Both the position numbers and the translations under genes were made by a program. The notes under the pieces were generated by a model. That model made no database searches. It was not told the DNA's origin and saw only the letters and a program-made list of their open reading frames with translations. A stretch of DNA of 18,026 nucleotides from NCBI GenBank assembly GCA_964356355.1, contig CAYHGX010000021.1:1-18026 (forward strand). Direction: 5' to 3'. This document shows, piece by piece, positions 1-7,875 of the stretch. Position 1 is the stretch's first letter. Each line of letters opens with the position of its first letter. This DNA comes from CAYHGX01 sp964356355 (GTDB lineage Bacteria > Patescibacteriota > Gracilibacteria > UBA1369 > LOWO2-01-FULL-3).

Positions 1-150
1 AGAAGAAATGAAATTTGGATAGAATTGAGTGCATAGTTTTTATGCGCTGGTTGCCTTACAAATTCCAAAAGACTTTAAAAGAGCCGAAAAAGTGGGGCGT
101 AATAATTTGGAATATGACAAATATGTATCTTTCGTTTAAATTACGAATAG

Positions 151-175
151 AAAAGCCCCGCACTAGTAACGGAGC
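151..175 (-). terminator. Rho-independent terminator of the fic gene
   Basis: On the minus strand, about 28 nt after the fic stop codon, GCTCCG and CGGGGC form a 6-bp stem (one G-T wobble) around a 9-nt loop. It is followed directly by TTTT and an A/T-rich run. The geometry is that of an intrinsic terminator and the position fits the end of the fic transcript. Seen directly in the sequence; function inferred. Confidence 0.65.
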
Positions 176-202
176 AAATCATTTTTGTTCATAGTGAAGA
201 CT

Positions 203-1360
203 TTAACGTTTAAATAAATCCACGTACTCATGCAAAATGAACATCCGGTTTCTTGAAAGACCCGTAATTTCTCTTAAAATCTCCATGCGAGCTAATTCGT
301 TAACTAAATTATTAGCAGCACTCATAGAAACTTCCAGCATTTTCGCAGCCATTGGAGCGTTTATTGCAGGGCTAGAAAAGAGCTGCAGCAATAGTTCGTG
401 AGCAAGCTTTGCACGTCGGCCAAGCATCATGATTTGCTGTTCGTATTTATGCCTAAGGCTGATGATTCTTTCAAAAGTTTCTCTGCTTTTTTTAGCAGTT
501 TCAATTACCGCAGAAAGAAAATAGATTATCCACTGGTCCATATCGTTTTGAGTGCGTACGAAAGTGAGCCCATCATAATATTGACCTTTGTTACGTTCGA
601 AAAAGTCGGAAAGATAAAGCACTGGTTTATTTAAAATTCCCATTTCTACTAAATGGAGAGTTATTAGCAAACGACCAATACGACCATTCCCATCCAAAAA
701 TGGATGAATGCTCTCAAATTGGTAGTGTGAAATGGCAATTTTAATAAGATTAGGCATATTGAGTCCCCTGTTGTGCCAAAATAACTCAAGGTCTTGAAGA
801 GACTGCGAAAGATCATTCGGATGTGGTGGGATGTAAGAAGCCGTTTGGATGGAATTTCCACCAATCCAATTTTGGCTAACTCTAATTTCACCCGGACTTT
901 TATTCTTACCTCTTACTCCATTCATTAAAATTTTGTGCGAGCCTTTAAGGAGGCGCATGCATAATGGTAGTTCCTTCAATTGACCTAAGGCATTATTAAG
1001 TGCTTTAACGTAATTTTGAACTTCAATCCAGTCGTCTCTTTTTTCAGGGGAGATTTCTTCTTCAGGCAAAACGGCCTCATCCATTTCTGTTCGAGTACCC
1101 TCGATACGACTTGATTTCACAGCTTCATTCCTAACGTGCATTTGAGTAAAAAAATCCACATCTGGTACCAAAATAGAATAGGCATTTAATTCACCAATCA
1201 GCCTTATCGCTTCCTCAAGAAGCACAGGAATGCGTTTATCTTGCCATTCATATGACTGATTAACCTCGCTAGGCAGAAAACTTTTATATTCATATTCCTC
1301 ACTTGTGAAGTGATTCTTGTAAATTCCCGCCTTAAATGATTGATTTTGAGTTTTTGTCAT
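203..1360 (-). CDS. Fic family protein (AMP-transferase fold) with N-terminal inhibitory motif and C-terminal winged helix
   Basis: This 385-aa protein carries the Fic active-site loop HPFLDGNGRIGR at residues 219-230, with catalytic His219, acidic Asp223 and phosphate-binding Gly/Asn/Arg residues all present. Fic enzymes usually transfer AMP from ATP to a target-protein hydroxyl. An N-terminal helix holds S83-S-R-I-E87-G, matching the (S/T)xxxE(G/N) inhibitory motif, whose Glu blocks ATP gamma-phosphate binding. The enzyme is therefore probably autoinhibited. Residues about 315-380 look like a winged helix-turn-helix, the common three-part Fic architecture (Fic_N, Fic, wHTH). The gene follows hsdR after a 123-nt gap and has its own promoter at 1459-1487 and terminator at 151-175. 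Genes of this type often accompany type I restriction loci. The target protein cannot be read from the sequence; AMPylation activity is inferred. Confidence 0.9.
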   Translation of the reverse strand: MTKTQNQSFKAGIYKNHFTSEEYEYKSFLPSEVNQSYEWQDKRIPVLLEEAIRLIGELNAYSILVPDVDFFTQMHVRNEAVKSSRIEGTRTEMDEAVLPEEEISPEKRDDWIEVQNYVKALNNALGQLKELPLCMRLLKGSHKILMNGVRGKNKSPGEIRVSQNWIGGNSIQTASYIPPHPNDLSQSLQDLELFWHNRGLNMPNLIKIAISHYQFESIHPFLDGNGRIGRLLITLHLVEMGILNKPVLYLSDFFERNKGQYYDGLTFVRTQNDMDQWIIYFLSAVIETAKKSRETFERIISLRHKYEQQIMMLGRRAKLAHELLLQLFSSPAINAPMAAKMLEVSMSAANNLVNELARMEILREITGLSRNRMFILHEYVDLFKR

Positions 1361-1371
1361 AATGTATGAAA

Positions 1372-1398
1372 CTGTATTAGCCCGAATTCATAATACAG
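1372..1398 (-). promoter_or_regulatory. Inverted repeat in the fic leader, just upstream of the start codon
   Basis: Perfect 8-bp arms, CTGTATTA and TAATACAG, are separated by 11 nt and end 11 nt before the fic ATG. On DNA this could bind a dimeric regulator, for example the Fic protein's own winged helix. In RNA it would form a hairpin next to the ribosome entry site. Arms seen directly; role inferred. Confidence 0.4.
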
Positions 1399-1458
1399 CT
1401 TTCGCCTCAAAGTTGCATTAGTAGCCATTTTAATATTAGTTAGCCTACTATCTCCCCT

Positions 1459-1487
1459 ATTATAGGTGAGCACACCCTCACTGTCAA
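1459..1487 (-). promoter_or_regulatory. Consensus sigma70-type promoter of fic with internal operator-like repeat
   Basis: On the minus strand TTGACA (1482-1487) and TATAAT (1459-1464) are both perfect consensus and sit at the ideal 17-bp spacing. Transcription would start near 1452, giving a leader of about 90 nt. The spacer contains GTGAG and CTCAC arms, 6 bp apart (1466-1481), in the position of a repressor site. The -35 box contains the TGA stop of hsdR, so fic can be expressed apart from the restriction operon. Confidence 0.8.
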
Positions 1488-4400
1488 GGTTTGTTGATGA
1501 AATCTTTAGAATCCTTATATCGCTCATAAACAAAATTATAAACCTCTAGTCCTTTTGTCTCACAATCTTCTTCCGAATACGTAGGCTCTGGCAACGAAGC
1601 ATACAAAATATCAAAAATTGTTGTTTTAACTCCCGCCCTCGTAGCTTCTCTGTCTCTCCAGTCAATCACAAGCTTTTCCTTAAGCTCTTCAAGTAAATGA
1701 TGTGAAACCTTTCTCAGTTTTTCAACATCGGTTGGATCAATGCTCTCCTTCACTAATAAATCAAAAATCGCTAACTCATCTTCGCTCAGATTCTCTTTAA
1801 CTGCTCTTTGGTCCTCATCATCAAGGCCCTTGGCCAAATCCACTAAGTCCTCAAGAAGCTGATCAATATCGTGAGCTCCGCTATTATACTGGTTCAAAAT
1901 TGCATTGAGCCTTTCCATAAAATGCAGTCTTTTTTTGTTTCTCTCCACCATTTCAGCAATTTTCCTTTCTAGTTCAGCACACATACTTTGCGCCTGTAAA
2001 TTTTTATTTTCTAAACCTCCAAAGAATTCCTGTAAAGCGTTCGCATCGAGTTTGCTTAGATCTTTAACGCGCTTATGCTGGGGAATTACATAAGCTCCAG
2101 CTTGAATGGACTTATCTAGCAAATCTTCCAAGTCTCTCTGAACCTGTGAAACATCAATGCTCTGTGAACCAACATCCCTGACTCTCGAAGCAATAACACG
2201 AATAGCAACTACTTCATCATAAAAATCCTCAGCATCTGGAGATGGCAACACAGATTGATAAGCACTCTGCAAACTGCCAGCCAGATTTAAAAACATTTTC
2301 TTCTTTTCTAAATCGCCCACAATAATATTTGAATACTTCTCAATCAAAAGTAACTTTTGCTCATTAGGAACTTTCAAAAGAACTTCAATATCGATCCCAT
2401 CGCCCATTAAAAATTCTTTTACCTTAAGCAGCATTTCTCTCAAATCAGCCACCAGTTCGTCTTTGCTTCTGATAATGTCATTCACTCCATTGGCAGCATA
2501 AAGAGCGAGAGCGCGTTCAATATTCTTGAATACCCCAATATAGTCAACAATAAGGCCGTTTTTCTTCCCTTCTGCCACACGATTAGCTCTAGCAATAGTC
2601 TGCATCAAAGTGTGATTTTTCAACGGCTTGTCCAAGTACAACGTGGAAAGGTTAGGCACATCAAATCCCGTCATCCACATGGCACAAACAAAAACTATAC
2701 GCAGATTACTATCTGTTTTTTTGAAGACCTCTTCCAAGGATTTACCATCAATTCCTTCATTAATCCTTTTACGTAGAGGTTTCATATCAATTTCAAAGGG
2801 CTCCAAATCAGCTATCTCGTTTTGACTCTGGCTCACCACCACAGCCATGTCCACATCTTCATGGCGCTCAAGCTGCTGCTCTATTTTTCCTCTTTCGTGA
2901 TCGTCTTTTGCCTTGGAAAGATCGATCCTAAGCTTTGCTAAATATCTCTGCCATTCAGCCTGTACTTTTGTATACATACGCACAGCTGTTTTCTTATCCA
3001 CAGATACCACCATCGCTTTACCGTCATAGCCCCGCCCCACAAAATGCTCCACGATATCACGAGCTATGGCATTCAATCGGTCTTCACGAGTTACCAAGTG
3101 ATAGAAGGTAGAAAATTCCTGTTCCAACCTCTCCTCTTCCTCGTCGTTCATATCGTAAAACTCCATCACTTTGTTCAAATCGCTCTCTAAGGCATCATTA
3201 ACATTTTCCAACCTAGGTACACGATTTTCATAGAATAGAGGCACGGTGGCTCCGTCCTCTACTGATTGGCCAAAGTTGTATACCGACACATATTCTCCAA
3301 AGGTCTCACGTGTTTTCTCTTCACCATTAGCCAACAGTGGAGTGCCAGTAAATCCAATAAAGGAGGCAGTTGGCAAAGCCTTGCGCATGTTTTGAGCCAT
3401 GCTGTCGTACTGGGTGCGATGAGCTTCGTCAGTCATCACAATTATGTCATCACGGGTAGAAATAGCTCCATCTATATCTTGAAACTTTTGAATTGTAGTA
3501 AAGATTTGGCGATGATCTTGAGCTAGAAGTTCATGCAAATGAACAATACTTTCAGCTCTCACTTCTTTTTCATATACTGCCCCAACGCTAGCAAATTCTT
3601 TGTAAGCCTGGCGATCCAAAGCAGAACGATCAGTTACAATTACAAAAGTGAAATTGCCCGTAAGTTTACGGAGAACCTTTTGCGAGAGATAAACCATGGA
3701 GTAGGACTTACCAGATCCCTGAGTATGCCAAAACACTCCCAGCTTACCCTCGTTCTCTTCACGATGAATCACCTTATCAAAAGCCTTATTCACGCCAAAA
3801 TATTGAAAATAGCGAGGAACTATTTTCTTTGTCTCACCCTTAGATTCATCAAATAAAACGTAGTTCTCAAAGATATCCAGCATCCGCGCCTTATCGCAAA
3901 CGCCTGAAATAATTGTAGATAGATCGGTTTTTGTTTCATCCTCTTCGTTTTCTGCTTTCTTCCATTCATTGAAAAACTCAAAAGGTGACGTGAGAGAGCC
4001 AAATTTATTTTCGATACCATTAGAAATGATAATTCCCATGTTGTACCAAAATAGTTTTGGTATGGTATCTTTGTAGTCACGAATATTGTCTTTATAGGCA
4101 TCCACAAGGCTTTTTTGAGAAGCCTTCAACTCCAGCAGGACAAGAGGGATTCCATTAACAAACAGAATCACGTCGGGTCTGCGTGTATACATTTCACCGG
4201 TAACCCAAAGCTGTGATACACAGAGAAAATGATTATTTTCAGGATTATTAAAATCAAAAAATCTCACAGTCTCGCTTTCGCTTGCTCCGCTTTCGGTTAA
4301 CGACATTATACTGGCACCATCCCGAAGGAGCTTATGTATCTCGTGATTGGCATTCACCAAGGAAAGGTGTGATCGATCACGCGTAAGCTCATCCATAGCC

Positions 4401-4615
4401 ATTAGAAGAAGTCCCTCGGGTAGTGTAGGATTTATTTTTTGCAATGACTCTAGGAGGTATTTTTTCAGGACAACTTCGCCACGATGTTCACGGCCTAGCT
4501 TCGCGTCGTCAGTGTCTTTATAAGCATTGATATGGCAGGCAGCATCGTTCCATAGCTTTTTTATAAGGCTAAGGACAGTTTGCTCGACTAGTTGGTCTTC
4601 GGTGAATAAGTTCAT
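1484..4615 (-). CDS. hsdR: Type I restriction enzyme R subunit (endonuclease and translocase)
   Basis: This 1043-aa protein has the full-length HsdR layout. An N-terminal PD-(D/E)xK nuclease shows Asp148 in RRPDVIL and Glu162-x-Lys164 in LELKAS. Superfamily 2 helicase motifs follow: Walker A TQGSGKS at 298-304, DEAH at 396-399, GFTGTPL at 421-427, and a later QTIARANRV motif. The C-terminal part is helical and would contact the HsdM/HsdS core. HsdR pumps DNA by ATP hydrolysis and cuts at a distance from an unmethylated recognition site. It is the last gene of the operon, starting 1 nt after the KAP gene's stop codon, with no Shine-Dalgarno sequence, so translation is probably coupled. All catalytic motifs are intact; no frameshift was seen. 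Confidence 0.96.
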   Translation of the reverse strand: MNLFTEDQLVEQTVLSLIKKLWNDAACHINAYKDTDDAKLGREHRGEVVLKKYLLESLQKINPTLPEGLLLMAMDELTRDRSHLSLVNANHEIHKLLRDGASIMSLTESGASESETVRFFDFNNPENNHFLCVSQLWVTGEMYTRRPDVILFVNGIPLVLLELKASQKSLVDAYKDNIRDYKDTIPKLFWYNMGIIISNGIENKFGSLTSPFEFFNEWKKAENEEDETKTDLSTIISGVCDKARMLDIFENYVLFDESKGETKKIVPRYFQYFGVNKAFDKVIHREENEGKLGVFWHTQGSGKSYSMVYLSQKVLRKLTGNFTFVIVTDRSALDRQAYKEFASVGAVYEKEVRAESIVHLHELLAQDHRQIFTTIQKFQDIDGAISTRDDIIVMTDEAHRTQYDSMAQNMRKALPTASFIGFTGTPLLANGEEKTRETFGEYVSVYNFGQSVEDGATVPLFYENRVPRLENVNDALESDLNKVMEFYDMNDEEEERLEQEFSTFYHLVTREDRLNAIARDIVEHFVGRGYDGKAMVVSVDKKTAVRMYTKVQAEWQRYLAKLRIDLSKAKDDHERGKIEQQLERHEDVDMAVVVSQSQNEIADLEPFEIDMKPLRKRINEGIDGKSLEEVFKKTDSNLRIVFVCAMWMTGFDVPNLSTLYLDKPLKNHTLMQTIARANRVAEGKKNGLIVDYIGVFKNIERALALYAANGVNDIIRSKDELVADLREMLLKVKEFLMGDGIDIEVLLKVPNEQKLLLIEKYSNIIVGDLEKKKMFLNLAGSLQSAYQSVLPSPDAEDFYDEVVAIRVIASRVRDVGSQSIDVSQVQRDLEDLLDKSIQAGAYVIPQHKRVKDLSKLDANALQEFFGGLENKNLQAQSMCAELERKIAEMVERNKKRLHFMERLNAILNQYNSGAHDIDQLLEDLVDLAKGLDDEDQRAVKENLSEDELAIFDLLVKESIDPTDVEKLRKVSHHLLEELKEKLVIDWRDREATRAGVKTTIFDILYASLPEPTYSEEDCETKGLEVYNFVYERYKDSKDFINKP

Positions 4616-4616
4616 G

Positions 4617-5888
4617 TTAGTATTTTATATAGAAATTTGCCAAAGCGTAGCCAGATTTATCTTTATCCCAATGATCATTATATTCCCATGGATACGATGG
4701 ATAACTAGCTTTATTGTTATTTGCTCTTCCAAAAAGTTTAAAATCCCTTGTAGGTGCAACTAAAACCTTGTCTTTCCCTGTAAGGCTTCTTCGTAATTCA
4801 TAAATAGAATCCCCATTTATTAAAATAGAAAACAAAAAAGATGAAAAAATATTCCCTCTTGGTACAGTGTTATTTTTTTTAAAATCATCATAATATGTAC
4901 TTGCCTCATCTTTCTTAAAATACTTAGATGCTTCAAAACATATAGTTATTCTGTAATCAGGGTCATGATCGTCTAGACTTTGAGTCTTGAATGTGAGGTT
5001 AGCTTTTCTTATAATTAACTTTAATAGACGTAAGCTCATTTTAGGCATTTGTTCGAAGAGTCCCTCCAAAAAACTAATTGTCTGTGATCTTCTGTTTGCT
5101 CCACTCCAGATAACACGGCTAGTGCCTTCTATCTTTAGGTCTTCAGTAAAAAGATTTTTATCAAAAATTTCATCTACAAATTGTGCCAATTTCATCTCTC
5201 CATGCTCGAAAAACTCAAAATAATCAATGCACTTCAAATATGAATCAATATTTTTTTCATAATTCTCGTTAGCAATAGGCACTATTACAACAATTTTTTT
5301 AGTAAAACAGGATGTTCGCAAAAACTGTTTCAAAGTTTCCAAAAAGAAAATTCCTGCATCTCCAGATCTATCAATATCCTCAATTACTATAAATAAATCT
5401 TTTTCAATTCCTTCAAGATGCTCCCTTAATATATTCTGAATTTCATTCACTCTTGTTGCTGGAGAAGTTTCAAGAAAATGATTGAATCCTTCAATGGCTG
5501 CAAACCCAGGAATCTTAGAAAGCACTTTAATCAAGGCCTTCTTGTCATCATTTTGAGTGCCTTTGATTTTACCTTTAACTGTGGCTAATTTCTGTGGACA
5601 AATGGAACTAATAAGATCTATCACAAAGCCTTCCCATAGATCTTTGCGGTCAGGGTATTTCCATGCATCAAATTCAACCCATTGTGCAGCAGTATTACTA
5701 TTCATTATTTGATAAAGCATCGTACTTTTGCCACTACCAAAAGGACCCACAAGCGAAATAACTGCAGTACCGATAATAGAATCAAGTTTACTAATGAATT
5801 TTTGGCAAAAAAGGCCAGAATCAAGCATATCATTAACTTGGCTTTTTTCTTCTAAGAGATCTTCGTTTTGGATAAAACCATTATTCAT
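4617..5888 (-). CDS. KAP-family P-loop NTPase embedded in the restriction operon
   Basis: This 423-aa protein has Walker A GPFGSGKST at residues 48-56, the KAP-like signature FDAWKYPD (about 73-80) and a Walker B segment LFIVIEDIDR with Asp171 and Asp173. KAP ATPases (named after Kidins220/ARMS and PifA) belong to the STAND-like P-loop group; PifA mediates phage exclusion by the F plasmid. Many KAP proteins have membrane helices inserted between Walker A and B, but here the segment contains no clear transmembrane run, so this looks soluble. The C-terminal 170 residues match nothing I recognise. The gene overlaps hsdS by 4 nt (ATGA) and is followed 1 nt later by hsdR, so it is translated as part of the hsd operon. 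The DNA looks more A/T-rich than hsdM or hsdR. An ATP-dependent accessory defence role is inferred. Confidence 0.82.
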   Translation of the reverse strand: MNNGFIQNEDLLEEKSQVNDMLDSGLFCQKFISKLDSIIGTAVISLVGPFGSGKSTMLYQIMNSNTAAQWVEFDAWKYPDRKDLWEGFVIDLISSICPQKLATVKGKIKGTQNDDKKALIKVLSKIPGFAAIEGFNHFLETSPATRVNEIQNILREHLEGIEKDLFIVIEDIDRSGDAGIFFLETLKQFLRTSCFTKKIVVIVPIANENYEKNIDSYLKCIDYFEFFEHGEMKLAQFVDEIFDKNLFTEDLKIEGTSRVIWSGANRRSQTISFLEGLFEQMPKMSLRLLKLIIRKANLTFKTQSLDDHDPDYRITICFEASKYFKKDEASTYYDDFKKNNTVPRGNIFSSFLFSILINGDSIYELRRSLTGKDKVLVAPTRDFKLFGRANNNKASYPSYPWEYNDHWDKDKSGYALANFYIKY

Positions 5889-7072
5889 AAAATTAGCTTT
5901 AAAATTCGTTTTCCAGTTACCAATTGGGGGATAAGCAGGTCTCGCATTTCCTGAATGCCAATATTGAAAATTCTCAACTGATGTATTTGGTCATACCATT
6001 GATCCACAATTTGATCGAATTTTTTGACGGCCTCAACGTCGGGCTGAAAAACATAAAGTGCTTTAAGAAATTTGAAATGTCTTGCATAGTTGTAATTTTG
6101 TAAACCAGCGTTCAAAACAGAATAATAAAGAAGTATTTGAGGCATTCTTTCAAGATTATTTGTTTTCAACAGTTGCGTTCCGTCAGCACCACAAGCAAAT
6201 GAAAAATTACAATACTTAACACACCGAGAGTGATCACCGAAGACAATGAGATTTTCATCATAAATTGCCTCTTCCTGATTAGTGTATCCTGCAAAAAAAG
6301 TCTTCCCTTGATCAATGATTGGAAATCGTCCTGTTTTTTGATACTCGTTCGTTTGTAGCTTTTGTTTTCTTTTTACGGTTTTCAACAAATCCTCGATCTT
6401 AATAATCTCCCACCCCTCTGGTATCATGCCGTACTCAGTGCCACTATCCACCATCTTTACTCTCTCATGGCCAGGGAATTTGAATTTCACAAACCACTCA
6501 GTGTAGAGAAGCTGGGCCATTTCTTCCAAAGACTTGATGCGCTTTTCGTTGTTTTCGATGAGATCATCATAGGGCGAGAGAACAGAGGAAATAGAGATCT
6601 GAGTTATGAAATTTGGAAGATCAATTTCGACTTGTCGTAACTCAGATTGTTTAATACCTAACACGGTAGTGCCGGTTCCACGTTCTTGCAATCTAGCCTG
6701 ACCTATTGGAGATTTCAGAAAGAATTTTAAGTAATCACTACTTAGGACTCCTTGTTTGCCTCTTAAAGTAACTATCCTTTGAGCCAATGCTATTTTTGAA
6801 TTTTTGATTTGCGCTACTTCTCCCAGAGGTGCTTCCGTTGTCAAAACAACATCACCGACCTGAGGAAAACCCCTCTTCATCCAAGATTCATAGTCTGATT
6901 CTGCTATAAACTCTCTTGGCTCTTCAATGAAGCCACCTTTAACTATTTTGGCTGTTATCAAGGGTATACCTGACGAAGTTTTCTTCGGGGTTTTCCCTCG
7001 ATAATCTATCAGTGTTTCTAAAACGTCTCCTAATTTTGCTTTCTGAAAAGTCACCATATCAATAAATTGCAT
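5885..7072 (-). CDS. hsdS: Type I restriction-modification specificity subunit S
   Basis: This 395-aa protein has the usual HsdS layout of two target-recognition domains separated by conserved helices. The first half starts with KLGDVLETLIDYRGKTP and GIPLITAKIVKGG. The central helix follows LSPYDDLIENNEKRIKSLEEMAQ, and the second recognition domain begins near WEIIKIEDLL. The end, LLIPQLVTGKR, is the typical closing motif. It binds the two halves of a bipartite DNA site and places HsdM and HsdR on it; the site itself cannot be read from sequence. The start at 7072 overlaps the upstream gene by 14 nt and is chosen because AAGGA lies about 9 nt before it. A second ATG at 7057 lacks such a site. 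It overlaps the KAP gene by 4 nt. Confidence 0.93.
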   Translation of the reverse strand: MQFIDMVTFQKAKLGDVLETLIDYRGKTPKKTSSGIPLITAKIVKGGFIEEPREFIAESDYESWMKRGFPQVGDVVLTTEAPLGEVAQIKNSKIALAQRIVTLRGKQGVLSSDYLKFFLKSPIGQARLQERGTGTTVLGIKQSELRQVEIDLPNFITQISISSVLSPYDDLIENNEKRIKSLEEMAQLLYTEWFVKFKFPGHERVKMVDSGTEYGMIPEGWEIIKIEDLLKTVKRKQKLQTNEYQKTGRFPIIDQGKTFFAGYTNQEEAIYDENLIVFGDHSRCVKYCNFSFACGADGTQLLKTNNLERMPQILLYYSVLNAGLQNYNYARHFKFLKALYVFQPDVEAVKKFDQIVDQWYDQIHQLRIFNIGIQEMRDLLIPQLVTGKRILKLIL

Positions 7073-7868
7073 CTAAAAATATCCTTATTTTTATCGCAGC
7101 ACCTTCTGTATCAGTCATGTCTATACTAAGTGAATATGAGTGCTGGGAACTGTCAACTAAAGACTTATAGGCCATAAGTTCTTTGAAAACGCGACTATTA
7201 TTGAGTACCTTCTCAACTTTGCCAAGTAAGGCCTTGGTATCAAAAAACTCATTGCTAGAGTCTTTTATCTCATTTTCTCTGTTTAGCTTCTGAAATTTTC
7301 TAACTATAGACAGAGGTAAAATTCTCCTTAACAGAAGGATACCTGCATAGGGTTTACCATTTTGATAATTAAAATTAAATTCGTCACATAGTACAGCTAT
7401 ATCCTTTGGAATTTTCTTTATCAGAGTAGCAGGAAATATTTGAACTTTTTTAATGGGCTCTGGTTGAGCTTTATTTTTTTCTTCACTAATGTGATTTTCA
7501 CCTGGAAATTCCAAGGGCCCTATATTGCTAGCGGGTTTTCCTTTAGATGGCGGCAAAGTTCTTGGTGACGTGTCAATGCTTGCACGAAATTCTTGAAAAG
7601 CAACATTTCCAAATTTTTCACGCAAAGCATCCAAGCTGTAAATATCCCCAACTACTCTTATTCCGCCATTTCCGAAATGTAAAAACCAATTTTCATGATC
7701 TCCTTCAGTTACAAGGATTGAATGAGCAGGAGTAAAACTAACGGAATAACTTTTTTTATTATTCAAGTTTTTCTCTTCAAAAACCTGGTAACCAATGTTT
7801 TGCCATTCGCTTAGGTAGCTAACTACTTCTTCGTTGCTAAGGCTTGTTTTGGGTAGTTGAGGGAACAT
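7059..7868 (-). CDS. Unrecognised protein between hsdM and hsdS; C-terminal part DUF4145-like
   Basis: I do not recognise this 269-aa protein as a whole. Residues 1-95 form a mixed alpha/beta segment with FHFGNGGIRVVGDIYSLDAL-like strands. Residues 96-148 are a Pro/Lys/Glu-rich linker. Residues 150-269 contain a helical stretch, PKDIAVLCDEFN and KPYAGILLLRRILPL, that resembles the core helices of DUF4145-type domains found near restriction systems. That resemblance is by eye and weak. There is no signal peptide, membrane segment or catalytic motif. The gene lies 7 nt after hsdM and overlaps hsdS by 14 nt, so it should be made with the modification enzyme. A regulatory or accessory role in the restriction complex is possible; nothing in the sequence shows it. 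Confidence 0.75.
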   Translation of the reverse strand: MFPQLPKTSLSNEEVVSYLSEWQNIGYQVFEEKNLNNKKSYSVSFTPAHSILVTEGDHENWFLHFGNGGIRVVGDIYSLDALREKFGNVAFQEFRASIDTSPRTLPPSKGKPASNIGPLEFPGENHISEEKNKAQPEPIKKVQIFPATLIKKIPKDIAVLCDEFNFNYQNGKPYAGILLLRRILPLSIVRKFQKLNRENEIKDSSNEFFDTKALLGKVEKVLNNSRVFKELMAYKSLVDSSQHSYSLSIDMTDTEGAAIKIRIFLDAIY

Positions 7869-7875
7869 AATTTAT

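Noticed and set aside
1..36. Eleven open codons on the plus strand ending in TAG, followed by a GCATA/TATGC hairpin
   Set aside because: It could be the tail of a gene left of the window, but it is too short to identify and no domain is visible.
3266..4107. Open frames on both strands inside hsdR
   Set aside because: They are out-of-frame shadows of conserved HsdR helicase and nuclease coding sequence, which is intact in its own frame.
7055..7057. Alternative hsdS start ATG that would avoid overlap with the preceding gene
   Set aside because: It lacks a ribosome-binding sequence, whereas the ATG at 7072 has AAGGA about 9 nt upstream; it cannot be fully excluded.
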